From the NCBI RefSeq assembly GCF_016859125.1, contig NZ_CP069338.1, forward strand, positions 10,667,501 through 10,731,500: a stretch of DNA of 64,000 bases, read 5' to 3'. This document shows, in pieces, positions 28,834-36,845 of the stretch. Made by a program: the position numbers and the translations under genes. Position 1 is the first letter of the stretch. Every line of letters starts with the position of its first letter. The stretch is from Archangium violaceum. GTDB taxonomy: Bacteria > Myxococcota > Myxococcia > Myxococcales > Myxococcaceae. Below the pieces are notes generated by a model that was not told the origin of the DNA, made no database searches, and saw nothing but the letters and a program-made list of their open reading frames with translations.

Positions 28834-29756
28834 TCAATGCACCGAGACTCCGGAGTCAGGCGCCTGCTCCCGCAGCCCGAGCGCCGCCCGACATGTCTTC
28901 GTGTAGAGGTCGCGGAAGATGTTGTCCGGGTCCGTGAGCTGTTTCACGGCCTGCCAGGTTTCCTTGTTCCAGATGCTCCAGAAGGTCTGCTCGTCGTAGT
29001 AGTTGTACGAAATGAGCGTCTTGGTGCCGTTGACCCGCTGCAGCTCATCCTCGAATTCCTTGTAGAGGTTACGGCCGGGCTGTTGCTCGAGCCCATACAC
29101 CGCGAGGTCCAGGAACAGCGGATCCTTCACGCCGGACCACCAGCGGGGCGTCTGCCACTCGTAGTCCCGCGTTCGCCGGTAGGGCACGCACCACACCGGG
29201 TAGAAGTGCATCTCGCGGTGGTACCAGTCCATGAACTCGGCCGTGCGCAAGAAGGGGATGAACACGTCCACGAAGACCGGCGGGTTCTTCTTCGGCAGCA
29301 AGCGGTGGAAGCGCTCCGCGGCCCTCAGCACGCTGTCCGAGTGCACCCACCTGCCCCGTTCCGGAAGGACATGGACTCGATGGAGCACCCCGCGACGGCG
29401 CCCCCGAGCGTGATGGTCTTGTGCTCGGGAATGATGATGGGCACGAGCCCGTAGCGCCACGTCGCGCGGACCACCTCCTCGAAGGTGACCGCGGGCTCGG
29501 CCGTGCACGTCATCGCCACGGGATCGATCTCGAGGATCTGGTCGAGATCACTCAGATCGATCTTCTCGTCCCCGCGCCGCTGGTCGTAGCGCTTGGGCAC
29601 CTGGTGCGGCGGTGTCTTCTTCTTGAAGGACACGGGCCGCGTGCTCTTCCGCTGCCGCAACTGCCGCGCGATCCGCTCGACTTTCGCCTCGTGGCGTGAA
29701 TCGCGCCGCGCGGGTACCTCCGGCAAGAGCACGTCGGGCGCCGAGTCCATTTGCAT
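28834..29756 (-). pseudogene. FAD-linked oxidase (DWARF1-like), internally deleted
   Basis: It starts at ATG 29756 with a GGAGGAA site. The N-terminal part of a PCMH-type FAD domain is present to about 29345 (EPAVTFEEVVRATWRYGLVP, TITLGGAVAGCSIESMSFRN). Reading then breaks: about 170 residues of the FAD and substrate domains are absent and the frame changes. It resumes at WVHSDSVLRAAERFHRLLP and continues intact to the stop (FIPFLRTAEFMDWYHREMHF, RRTRDYEWQTPRWWSG, WNKETWQAVKQLTDPDNIFR). It follows the P450 and ferredoxin genes in the same direction and was probably the third enzyme of that operon. Confidence 0.85.
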
Positions 29757-29881
29757 CTCGTTCCTCCGCCTCCTGAGGGTGGGGAAGTCCCCGACCATTG
29801 GGGAGACATGGCCCGCGCGATAAGCCCTCGCCCGTTCGGTTGCCTGGCGGAGAGCCGGGCCCGGGCCTGGCTCGCCGCGAA

Positions 29882-31141
29882 TCACGCCGAGGGCGAGCGC
29901 AAGTCGACCTCGAGCGATTCCATCCTGCGGATGACGGGGTGCGGCCCGAACGAGGGCGGCTTCACGAGCCGCAACTCCGGGAACCGGCGCACCAGGGTGC
30001 CCACGGCGATCTGCACCTCGAGCCGCGCCAGGTTCGCCCCGATGCAGTAGTGCGCCCCGTGTCCGAATGCGATGCTCGCGTTCGTGTTGCGCCGGATATC
30101 GAAGACATCGGCCTTGTCGAACGTGCTCTCGTCGCGCAGCGCGCTGTTGAGCATGATCAGCAGCATCTGCCCCTTCTTGATGCGCACCCCGCCCAGCTCC
30201 ACGTCCTCCAGGGCGTAGCGGGAGATCCCCAACTTCCCGAAGTTGTCGAAGCGCAGGACCTCCTCGACGAAGTTCTTGAGCAGCTCGGGCTCGGTCTTCA
30301 CCTGGGCGAGCACCTCGGGCCGCTGCAGCAGGTTGTACACGCAGAAGGCAATCAGGTGGACGGTGGTCTCGAAACCACCCACGATGAGCGCGGCCACCAG
30401 CGAGAGCAGCTCCTGCTTGTTGAGCTTGTCCCCCTGCTCCTCCGTCTGGATGAGCGTCGTCAGGATGTCGCTCTCCAGCGGGTTGCGGCGCCGGTCCTCG
30501 ATCGTCTCCCCCACCAGGGCGATCCCCTCGCGGATGTGCCGGCGCAGGAGCTCCTGCTCCTCGGGCGCGACCAGGCCGGGGAGGACGTTCTTGATCACCG
30601 CGTTCGTGAAGTCCTGGAACAGCTCCTCGCGCCCCTTGGGGATCTTCAGCATGGAGCCGATGACCCGCGCCGGGATGCGCTCGGCGAACTCATTGACCAC
30701 GTCCAGCCGGCCCTTCGCCGCCACGCCGTCGAGGATCTCGTCGACGATGGCCTGGATCTCCGGACGCAGCCGCTCGATGGCACGCGGGGTGAGCGCCGGA
30801 CTGACGAGCTTGCGTACGCGGGCATGGTCCTGCGCGTTGAGGGCGAACAGCCCGTTCTTGTTCAGCTCCGCCAGTTCGGGAACCATCGCGGCGGAGCCCA
30901 GCACCGAGGCGAACTCCCACTCGGCCCGGTCGGGCGAGAACCTCTTGTTATCGCGGAGCACGGCGACGGCGTCCTCATACCGGCTGACCAGCCAGCCGCG
31001 CCCCTGCTCCCAGTAGAAGAGGGGCGCCTCCGTCCGCAGCTTCTCGAGCGCGGGATAGGGATTCGCGTCAAATCCGGGCGCGTACGGATTGAACTGCACG
31101 GAAGGCCGGGTCTCACTCGGGTTCGTCGGGTTGGCGGACAT
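29882..31141 (-). CDS. Cytochrome P450
   Basis: 419 residues, normal bacterial P450 length. I-helix oxygen-binding motif GGFETT, K-helix EEVLR (ExxR), and heme loop FGHGAHYCIGANLARLE with the thiolate Cys. Class I bacterial P450; electrons probably come from the ferredoxin encoded 42 bp upstream. The substrate is unknown. Start ATG 31141 has AAGGA nine bases before. Confidence 0.95.
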   Translation of the reverse strand: MSANPTNPSETRPSVQFNPYAPGFDANPYPALEKLRTEAPLFYWEQGRGWLVSRYEDAVAVLRDNKRFSPDRAEWEFASVLGSAAMVPELAELNKNGLFALNAQDHARVRKLVSPALTPRAIERLRPEIQAIVDEILDGVAAKGRLDVVNEFAERIPARVIGSMLKIPKGREELFQDFTNAVIKNVLPGLVAPEEQELLRRHIREGIALVGETIEDRRRNPLESDILTTLIQTEEQGDKLNKQELLSLVAALIVGGFETTVHLIAFCVYNLLQRPEVLAQVKTEPELLKNFVEEVLRFDNFGKLGISRYALEDVELGGVRIKKGQMLLIMLNSALRDESTFDKADVFDIRRNTNASIAFGHGAHYCIGANLARLEVQIAVGTLVRRFPELRLVKPPSFGPHPVIRRMESLEVDLRSPSA

Positions 31142-31183
31142 CGATGAATTCCTTCTCGAGGGGTAAGGGGGGACTGCGCGGGG

Positions 31184-31378
31184 TCAGTCGTTGGACAGGG
31201 TGAGCGCCTGGCGCGGGCAGTCACGCACGGCCCTCTCCACCTTGGCTCGCAGCTCGGGCGGCACGTTCTCCACGAGCACGTGCAGCTGGTCCTTCTCGTC
31301 CAGGTTGAAGGCCTCGGGCGCCACGTTCATGCACACGCCATTGGCTTCACAGCGATCCCAATCGACCACGACCTTCAT
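31184..31378 (-). CDS. P450-type single-cluster ferredoxin
   Basis: 64 residues. Three cluster cysteines: Cys10 and Cys16 in DRCEANGVCMNVAPEAF and Cys54 in RDCPRQAL. The usual second cysteine of a [4Fe-4S] motif is Asn13, so a [3Fe-4S] cluster is likely, as in other P450 partner ferredoxins. ATG 31378 follows AGGAGA. First gene of the ferredoxin-P450-oxidase operon. Confidence 0.93.
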   Translation of the reverse strand: MKVVVDWDRCEANGVCMNVAPEAFNLDEKDQLHVLVENVPPELRAKVERAVRDCPRQALTLSND

Positions 31379-31427
31379 GCTCTTCTCCTGGTGTTACCTG
31401 GGGTTGTCGCGTCGGCCTGCCGAAGAC

Positions 31428-31478
31428 ACATGGACCTCTCCATGTCATTTTTGATTGACTATTCTATCAACCAAAAAT
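31428..31478 (-). promoter_or_regulatory. Two palindromic operators before the ferredoxin-P450 operon
   Basis: The first palindrome is ACATGGA-CCTC-TCCATGT (31428-31445), perfect. The second (31447-31478) has 12-bp arms ATTTTTGATTGA and TCAACCAAAAAT around an 8-bp centre, with one mismatch. The AT-rich second site stands out in this high-GC DNA and resembles a TetR-family operator. They lie 50-100 bp before the ferredoxin start, overlapping where the promoter should be. No TetR gene is adjacent; the LysR gene beyond is the nearest regulator. Confidence 0.6.
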
Positions 31479-31582
31479 CGGCATGAAGGTAACAGGCCGA
31501 AGTCAGCCCGGCAACCGGAAAGACCCGACGAGTCCGGACTCCCTGCTTGGGATGCTGTCCTCCGAACAATCGTCAGCCCGTG

Positions 31583-32530
31583 TCACGTCCGCGTCTCGGT
31601 CTGACCCAGGATGCGTTGGAAGTAGCGGACGAGGAAGTCAGCGAAGGCCCGCACCTTGGGAGGCGTGAGCTGGCGATGCGGGTACACGAGGTAGATGTGG
31701 CGGTGGGTCACCGGGTGCTCGGTGAGGAGTGACACCAGGGCCCCCGAGCGCAGCTCCTCCAATACGAGGTAGCGCGGCAGGTTGGCGATGCCCCGTCCCA
31801 GGAGCGCCGCCTGCCGCAGGACGAGGTTGTTGTTGGCCACGAAGTGCCCCTGGACCTTCACGTTCGAGGAGCCCCCGGCGCCCTGGAGCTGCCACTCCCG
31901 CACCACCCGTCCAGGCTTGAAGAGGAGGCACTCGTGGTGGGCCAGGTCCTCAGGGGTCCGGGGCCTGCCGGCGCGCTGGAGGTAGAAGGGGCTCGCGCAC
32001 AGGACGCGATCCTCGGCCGCGAGGCGCCGGACCACGAGGGCGCTGTCCTTCATCGTGCCGGCGATCCGCACCGCCGCGTCGAGGCCATCCTCCACGAGGT
32101 CCACCACGCGATCGCTCGCATCGAGCTCCACCTGCACCTCCGGGAAGGACTCCTGGAACACAGCCACGGCGGCCCCGACGTGAACCTCGGCGAGCACCGT
32201 GGGCGCGGAGATGCGAAGGGTGCCCCTCGGGCGCTCGGCGAGGGCCGCCATGGCGAGCCGGGCGTCCTCCAGCTCCCCGAGCACCCGCTGGCAGTGCTGG
32301 TAGAAGATGCTTCCCGCCTCGGTGAGGCTCAGGTGGTGGGTCGTCCTCCGGAGCAGCCGGGTCCCGAGCCGCTCCTCCAGGTGGGCCACCTGCTTGCTCA
32401 CGGCGGAGGGAGTCAACCCGAGCTGCCGTGCCGCCGCCGAGAAGCCCTGGTTGTCGACGGCTCGCACGAACACGACCAGGGGCATCAACCCCTCGAGAAG
32501 CACCGGACCCTGCTTTTTCCGTTCAGGCAC
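31583..32530 (-). CDS. LysR-family transcriptional regulator
   Basis: 315 residues from GTG 32530 with GAGGAAAG before it. N-terminal winged HTH (FVRAVDNQGFSAAARQLGLT, SAVSKQVAHLEERLGTRLL), then a two-lobed effector domain (GTLRISAPTVLAEVHVGAAV). It is divergent from the DoxX gene at 32643 with a 112-bp shared control region, the standard arrangement for a LysR regulator and its target. Effector unknown. Confidence 0.92.
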   Translation of the reverse strand: MPERKKQGPVLLEGLMPLVVFVRAVDNQGFSAAARQLGLTPSAVSKQVAHLEERLGTRLLRRTTHHLSLTEAGSIFYQHCQRVLGELEDARLAMAALAERPRGTLRISAPTVLAEVHVGAAVAVFQESFPEVQVELDASDRVVDLVEDGLDAAVRIAGTMKDSALVVRRLAAEDRVLCASPFYLQRAGRPRTPEDLAHHECLLFKPGRVVREWQLQGAGGSSNVKVQGHFVANNNLVLRQAALLGRGIANLPRYLVLEELRSGALVSLLTEHPVTHRHIYLVYPHRQLTPPKVRAFADFLVRYFQRILGQTETRT

Positions 32531-32642
32531 AGCCGTCTTTCCTCACGCCCACGTTCTCAACCGCCGGTGCGAAGAGCAAGTAGAGGGTGCGAGGACGAGA
32601 CGCGATCCCGCCCTCCCCACCGCACCCCATCGGAAAGACACC

Positions 32643-33140
32643 ATGAAGCTCTCGACCTCCCCAGAAAACACCTCGACTCCCTTCCCCGGCATCACGAATG
32701 CGATGGCGGGCTTCTTCCTTCTGAGGCTCTCCCTCGGCATCAACATCCTCGGGCACGGTCTGGTCCGGATCGGCAACCCCGGAGCCTTCGCCGATGCCCT
32801 CGTGCAGCTCTTCGCCAACACCTGGATTCCCTCTCCGCTGGTGCGCCTCTTCGCACTGCTGCTGCCCTTCATCGAGCTCGTCCTTGGCGTGCTGCTCACG
32901 CTCGGGCTGCTGACGCGCGCCGCCCTCTTCACCGGCGGCCTCGTCATGGTGTCCCTCGTCTTCGGCACCGCCCTGCGGAGCGACTGGGAGACGCTGGGGC
33001 TGCAGATGATCTACGCGGCCCTCTACTCCGCGCTCATGGCCACGGCCCACCTCAACCGCCTCTCGCTCGATGCCCGGTGGGCCAGGACCCGGAACCAACC
33101 GGTCCCCGCCTCCTCGAGAAACCCCGCGCCGGTCCCCTGA
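32643..33140 (+). CDS. DoxX-family membrane protein
   Basis: 165 residues with four hydrophobic segments (GFFLLRLSLGINILGHGL; LVRLFALLLPFIELVLGVLL; AALFTGGLVMVSLVFGTAL; LQMIYAALYSALMATAHL) in the DoxX arrangement. Members are small inner-membrane proteins, some linked to quinone or thiosulfate oxidation or stress. It is divergent from and probably controlled by the LysR gene. Confidence 0.85.
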   Translation: MKLSTSPENTSTPFPGITNAMAGFFLLRLSLGINILGHGLVRIGNPGAFADALVQLFANTWIPSPLVRLFALLLPFIELVLGVLLTLGLLTRAALFTGGLVMVSLVFGTALRSDWETLGLQMIYAALYSALMATAHLNRLSLDARWARTRNQPVPASSRNPAPVP

Positions 33141-33164
33141 ATCAGACGAGCCCCCTTCCACGCC

Positions 33165-33577
33165 ATGACCCACACCAAGCCCATGTCCATCCCCTCCCCT
33201 TCCGCTCCCGAACGCCGCGCGCGACGGGCACGAAGCCGGTGGGCTTCAACGCCTTCTGGATGCGGGGGACTCCCCACACGCTGGGGAGCCTCCAGAGCCT
33301 CGGGTTCACCTACCACATCGATGACGTGAGCCGGGACGAGCCCTTCCTCATCCCCGTGAATGGCAAACCATTCGCGGTCGTGCCCTATACCCTGGGCATG
33401 AATGACATCGTCCAGTTCGAGGGGCGCAACGCCTCGGCCGAGTCCTTCGGGCGCGAGCTCAAGGACGAGTTCGACGTGCTCCATGCCGAGGCCGCCACGC
33501 GCCGGCGCATGATGTCCATCAGCACCCACGATCGGATCGCCGGTCGTCCCTCGCCGATCATCACCGGCCCGGCATGA
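33165..33577 (+). pseudogene. Polysaccharide-deacetylase-family fragment
   Basis: A start at 33165 gives ~20 residues (MTHTKPMSIPSP...). The frame then changes into a good internal segment of a NodB/PuuE-like polysaccharide deacetylase: TGTKPVGFNAFWMRGTPHTL, GFTYHIDDVSRDEPFLIPVN and STHDRIAGRPS. The front half with the metal-binding Asp/His motif and the last ~30 residues are missing. Remnant of a gene once downstream of the DoxX gene. Confidence 0.75.
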
Positions 33578-33652
33578 GGCGCCCCCTGGCGCCCCTCTCC
33601 TGTGGGAGGCGCGGCCCTCCGCCGCCCCTCCGCTTGTATCTCCCGGAATGGA

Positions 33653-33949
33653 TTATTCAACGACGAGGCAGCCACACCGCGTGCGGCAGGTCGTGGTACC
33701 CGTCACGTAACCGCCGGACGAGGAGTCGTAGCAAAGGGCGTATTCCTTCTCGATTCCAGACCTGCACGTGCTCGTCGTCTGGCCGGTACAAACCCACGTG
33801 TACTGGACGAATGTCGTGCCGGCGGGACACGCCGCCGGGCAGATCTCCTGCTCGACAGACTCGAGCGCATTGTCCTCGCCAGGAGCGACAGCCGGTCCAC
33901 AAGCGACGACGCCAAGTACGAGGCAAGCCGCGGCGAATAGCTTCTTCAT
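33653..33949 (-). CDS. Small Cys-rich lipoprotein
   Basis: 98 residues; ATG 33949 after GGGAAGG. The signal ends LGVVAC. Eight cysteines follow the anchor (EICPAACPAG, YTWVCTGQTTSTCRSG, TTCRTRCGCLVVE), implying several disulfides. No known family. Confidence 0.75.
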   Translation of the reverse strand: MKKLFAAACLVLGVVACGPAVAPGEDNALESVEQEICPAACPAGTTFVQYTWVCTGQTTSTCRSGIEKEYALCYDSSSGGYVTGTTTCRTRCGCLVVE

Positions 33950-34120
33950 GAGTGCCTTCCCTGATGGGCGAACAAGTGAAGCCTTGAAGAATACCCCCGA
34001 CAAAGCCGGATTCCAAGAGGACTCCGGCCTCGGCCGACCATCCATTGACGGCGCGCGGGGCCGAGGCGAATGACGCCTTGGGGACGGAATCGCCGACCCG
34101 GTGATGATATACTCCGGCGC

Positions 34121-34438
34121 ATGGCGCCCGTCGCTCCATTTGGAAAGAACCGCGTGCTCGCACTTCTGCGCGCGGGAAGGCTGCCGTTCGTCTTCGGCTC
34201 ACCGCACCCATTCGTCGCCGTCCTCGAGCAGGACGGCGTCTTCCGGGTGAGGGAACTGGTCGTCGATTCCGATGAAGCCGAAGCGGCCGCAAAGGCAGCC
34301 ATGACCGAAGGCGGTTGTTGGATGCCGGAGCAGCACTACGCACTCGGCAAGCCAACGGGGCGAGTGTTCATCGAGGCGCCAACGCGTGACGCGCTCGCGG
34401 AGAAGCTCGAGGCGTATCAGTGGCCGCGGGAGTGGTGA
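34121..34438 (+). CDS. Small hypothetical protein
   Basis: 105 residues from ATG 34121. Alpha/beta-type composition (PHPFVAVLEQDGVFRVRELV, APTRDALAEKLEAYQWPREW), no signal or membrane segment. Unknown function. An in-frame GTG/ATG-like start at 34070 is possible but less natural. Confidence 0.55.
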   Translation: MAPVAPFGKNRVLALLRAGRLPFVFGSPHPFVAVLEQDGVFRVRELVVDSDEAEAAAKAAMTEGGCWMPEQHYALGKPTGRVFIEAPTRDALAEKLEAYQWPREW

Positions 34439-34628
34439 CGACCGCATGAAGTCGCGGCGGGACTTCGGTGCGAGTGGCCGCCCTCGGCTCAGCGGCATGG
34501 TGGTCGACGTCCAGAACAAGAGCAAGAATCCCGGCTGCCCCTCGGCTGTGGGCGTGCCGGTCACACCGCTTCGAGGGTGACTCCACCGCCGAGCAGTTCG
34601 AGAAATACCTGGCGCGACGGATGGTGCG

Positions 34629-34765
34629 ATGGAGCAATTCCTCCACGGGAAGGACCGGGGAGAGGTCTTCGCCGGCGCCGGGCGTCAGCGTACCGCCGCC
34701 ACGGCTCCGAGCAGACAGGAGGAGTCGGGCAAGAAGTCCTCCCGCCCGAGACGCGCGCCCCCTGA
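34629..34765 (+). pseudogene. Remnant of the coiled-coil gene (third copy of the tandem unit)
   Basis: EQFLHGKDRGEVFAGAGRQR and QEESGKKSS reproduce the C-terminal part of the coiled-coil proteins encoded at 44735 and 55388. A frameshift precedes the conserved ending PETRAP and its stop at 34763-34765. The following ~60 bp, including the terminator, are nearly identical to the other two copies. 34439-34628 holds no recognisable gene. Confidence 0.8.
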
Positions 34766-34792
34766 AGCACTCCCCCGCCCTCTCGCAGCTGC

Positions 34793-34828
34793 ATGCCGGT
34801 CGTGGCCCACGAGCCCCCGGCATTTTTT
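34793..34828 (+). terminator. Intrinsic terminator, copy 0
   Basis: ATGCCGG ... CCGGCAT followed by TTTTT, with GTGGC inside the loop region. The same terminator sits at 45386 and 56027 after the two complete coiled-coil genes. Confidence 0.85.
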
Positions 34829-34869
34829 GACCTCCGCAGCCCGTGCAGCTGCGGTGCCGCGCAGCATCA

Positions 34870-35070
34870 CCAGCCCAGAGCGACATCACACAACGCGCCG
34901 CTCTCCGTGAACCGGCACACCAGCTCGTTGCGGCCCTTCTTCCCGTGCGCCACGGGGGTCTGCCGCTCCACCGACAGCAGCGCCTTGACAGTGGGTGAGC
35001 CGCACCTCTCCGGCAACATGGTGGGGTACCGCAGCAACGAGCGCGACTCCACGCCTCGCCCTACAAGATG
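34870..35070 (-). pseudogene. Remnant of the Imm11/SUFU-like immunity gene
   Basis: Reads GVESRSLL and PTVKALLSVE in one frame, matching GVESRSLPSHFSIPYGEV and VTVKALLPSELAYLLEHG near the C-terminus of the protein encoded at 45472-46719. Only the last ~60 codons persist, and the match is imperfect. It lies in the same place relative to the terminator as the complete gene does, showing that a full unit once stood here. Confidence 0.65.
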
Positions 35071-35075
35071 ACCCA

Positions 35076-35408
35076 TTACAGCGTGTCGCGGTTGAAGATG
35101 GCCAGGGAGTGCCATATCAGCCCGTCTCGGCCATAGAAGAACAGGATGAGACAGTAAGGACTGTCTGACGGCTCATCCGGATGGGGCGTCCACGCTAGCC
35201 GGAGACCATCCAGAACCCTCGGACCCACGTCCGGAGAGTAGTTCTGGCACTCCGCTGCGAGTGCGTCTGTCGGGTCGAGTCGCCGGAGATCCCGCCACTC
35301 ACCGGCTGGACTGGAGAGAAGTGTCCTCAGAACCTCCTGATGGCGCTTCATGCCAACGATGTCGCCAGAAACGAGTTCCAGCACCACCTCCAGACTCATG
35401 GGTTCCAT
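35076..35408 (-). CDS. Putative immunity protein of the truncated toxin
   Basis: 110 residues; ATG 35408 preceded by GGGAGGTGAT. It starts 1 bp after the toxin stop codon (TGATATG), so it is tightly coupled. Soluble, acidic, with text such as GRVLDGLRLAWTPHPDEP-like strands and LILFFYGRDGLIWHSLAIFN, compatible with a small immunity fold. It bears no resemblance to the Imm11/SUFU immunity protein of the next unit, as expected when a toxin tip and its immunity gene are exchanged together. Function inferred from position. Confidence 0.6.
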   Translation of the reverse strand: MEPMSLEVVLELVSGDIVGMKRHQEVLRTLLSSPAGEWRDLRRLDPTDALAAECQNYSPDVGPRVLDGLRLAWTPHPDEPSDSPYCLILFFYGRDGLIWHSLAIFNRDTL

Positions 35409-35409
35409 A

Positions 35410-36102
35410 TCACCTCCCGAAGAGAGACTTGAATGCATTGAACTCGTGCTCGGTAGCCAGCCGGAGAACACCACTTTGGACTCTACTCCTGTGCGCAGCC
35501 GCGCTGCGCCTGGCTACAGTCGTAACGTGCGTACCGTTCTGCTCGAAGATGTGTTCTCGACCGTTCGGACCCCGAACGACGAATCTGCCGTTCTCCGACT
35601 GAATGAAGACATCGGCAGGGCGAGCGTTCCTCGCATCGTTGAACGCTGTCCCGACAGGCCGGCCCTCCAGCTGTCGCTGCCGGGCATGCTCGGACTTCGA
35701 TGGCCCGTTCACCGTCATGGCCACGACATTGGCGGGAAGGACGACACTGAAGGTGCCCTCGGCCACGGCGACCTTCACCTTGTCCACTTCCTGCACGGCC
35801 GTCAGCACGTCGCTGATGCCGGCATGGGACTCGAGCGCACCGGCGGCTTTCGCGAAGCCCGGCAGCTTCGGGGCCTTGGACACCAGCGCCGCCGTCTCCC
35901 CCACCGCCGCCGTGCCCAGCAGGAGGAGAATCCGCACGCTGTTGGGCCCGATGACCTTGCCGAATCGGTCTCCCGCCTCGCGCAGTTCCGCGAACGTGCT
36001 GGCCTCCGCCGCCTCTTCCCAGAGCTTGAACCAGGCCCGTACCAGGTCGAAGAGCTCCCAGCCCAGGTAGCCCCACATGAGTAGGGCCAGTGCCGCGGCC
36101 AC
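35410..36102 (-). CDS. N-terminally truncated SitA-like toxin with its own tip domain
   Basis: 230 residues open from 36102. Residues 1-130 (MWGYLGWELFDLVRAWFKLW, GKVIGPNSVRILLLLGTAAV, DKVKVAVAEGTFSVVLPAN) match the core of the toxin at 46728-48110 almost exactly. The lipoprotein signal and first half are missing, so it cannot be exported as a lipoprotein unless fused elsewhere. The last ~95 residues (VFIQSENGRFVVRGPNGREH...) are unrelated to the AHH tip of the paralogue. It is best seen as a silent or orphan toxin-tip cassette with its immunity gene. Confidence 0.75.
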   Translation of the reverse strand: MAAALALLMWGYLGWELFDLVRAWFKLWEEAAEASTFAELREAGDRFGKVIGPNSVRILLLLGTAAVGETAALVSKAPKLPGFAKAAGALESHAGISDVLTAVQEVDKVKVAVAEGTFSVVLPANVVAMTVNGPSKSEHARQRQLEGRPVGTAFNDARNARPADVFIQSENGRFVVRGPNGREHIFEQNGTHVTTVARRSAAAHRSRVQSGVLRLATEHEFNAFKSLFGR

Positions 36103-36320
36103 GCCATGTCCCAGCGAAGACGGCGAGGCTCAGAGCCGCGGGGAGGAAGCCCGTGCTGGAGGTGACGGTGGACCGAGCGGCAGTTGCTAGCTACTGCATC
36201 CCCACTCGCGCGGTGATCGGGCGAAGAGGATTCGACATGGCGAGCAGTCCTCTTCACCCATGCGAGCGCATTCCTGCCGGCCCCTTGACCGTTTCCACAT
36301 GCAGCTGCTTGGATACCCGG

Positions 36321-36845
36321 ATGAATGATCCACAAGGCGCAGGGGGCCGCCAGCGGTCCGCCGGGCTCGCCTCAGAGCCTATTCTCGGGAACCGCATCGG
36401 CTGGGTGACCGGCGTGGATGCCACGGGACAGCTCCTCGTTGACTTCGAGGGGAACCCCGCCAGCCCGCTCGCAGCGCAAACGGTCGTCACCCTGATGCCC
36501 GCCATCATTCAGGAAGCCGTGAGCACCCATCAGCGCGTGGTGCTCATCTTCGCCAACGGAGACCCGGGCCTGCCCGTCATCATGGGCTTCATCCAGCCGG
36601 CTGTCTCCACTCCCCTCGTGAATGCCGTCCTCGCGGAGTCCGAGCAGAAGGCCCACGAGCCAATGGATGTCTCGGTGGACGGAAAGAGCGTCACCATCGA
36701 GGGCAAGGATGAGATTGTCCTAAAGTGTGGTCAGGCCAGCATCACCCTGCGACGCAACGGCAAGATCATCCTGAAGGGCACGTACGTGGAGAGCCATGCG
36801 ACCGGGACCAACCGCATCAAGGGGGGCTCGGTCCAGGTGAACTGA
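36321..36845 (+). CDS. DUF6484-domain protein (copy A)
   Basis: 174 residues. Beta-rich core with GNRIGWVTGVDATGQLLVDF and VVLIFANGDPGLPVIMGF, as in the DUF6484 family found near type VI secretion genes; the second half (VTIEGKDEIVLKCGQASITL, GTYVESHATGTNRIKGGSVQ) resembles VgrG/gp5-like repeat strands. ATG 36321 is used in both copies; the upstream codons are out of frame between the copies and so not coding. The next gene starts immediately after the stop. Confidence 0.8.
   Translation: MNDPQGAGGRQRSAGLASEPILGNRIGWVTGVDATGQLLVDFEGNPASPLAAQTVVTLMPAIIQEAVSTHQRVVLIFANGDPGLPVIMGFIQPAVSTPLVNAVLAESEQKAHEPMDVSVDGKSVTIEGKDEIVLKCGQASITLRRNGKIILKGTYVESHATGTNRIKGGSVQVN

Noticed and set aside
29798-31147. 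449-codon plus-strand frame
   Set aside because: Antisense of the P450 gene, whose heme loop and I-helix motifs fix the coding strand.
34439-34628. Short plus-strand frame with VVDVQNKSKNPGCPSAVG
   Set aside because: No counterpart in the other tandem units and no domain; too short to support.
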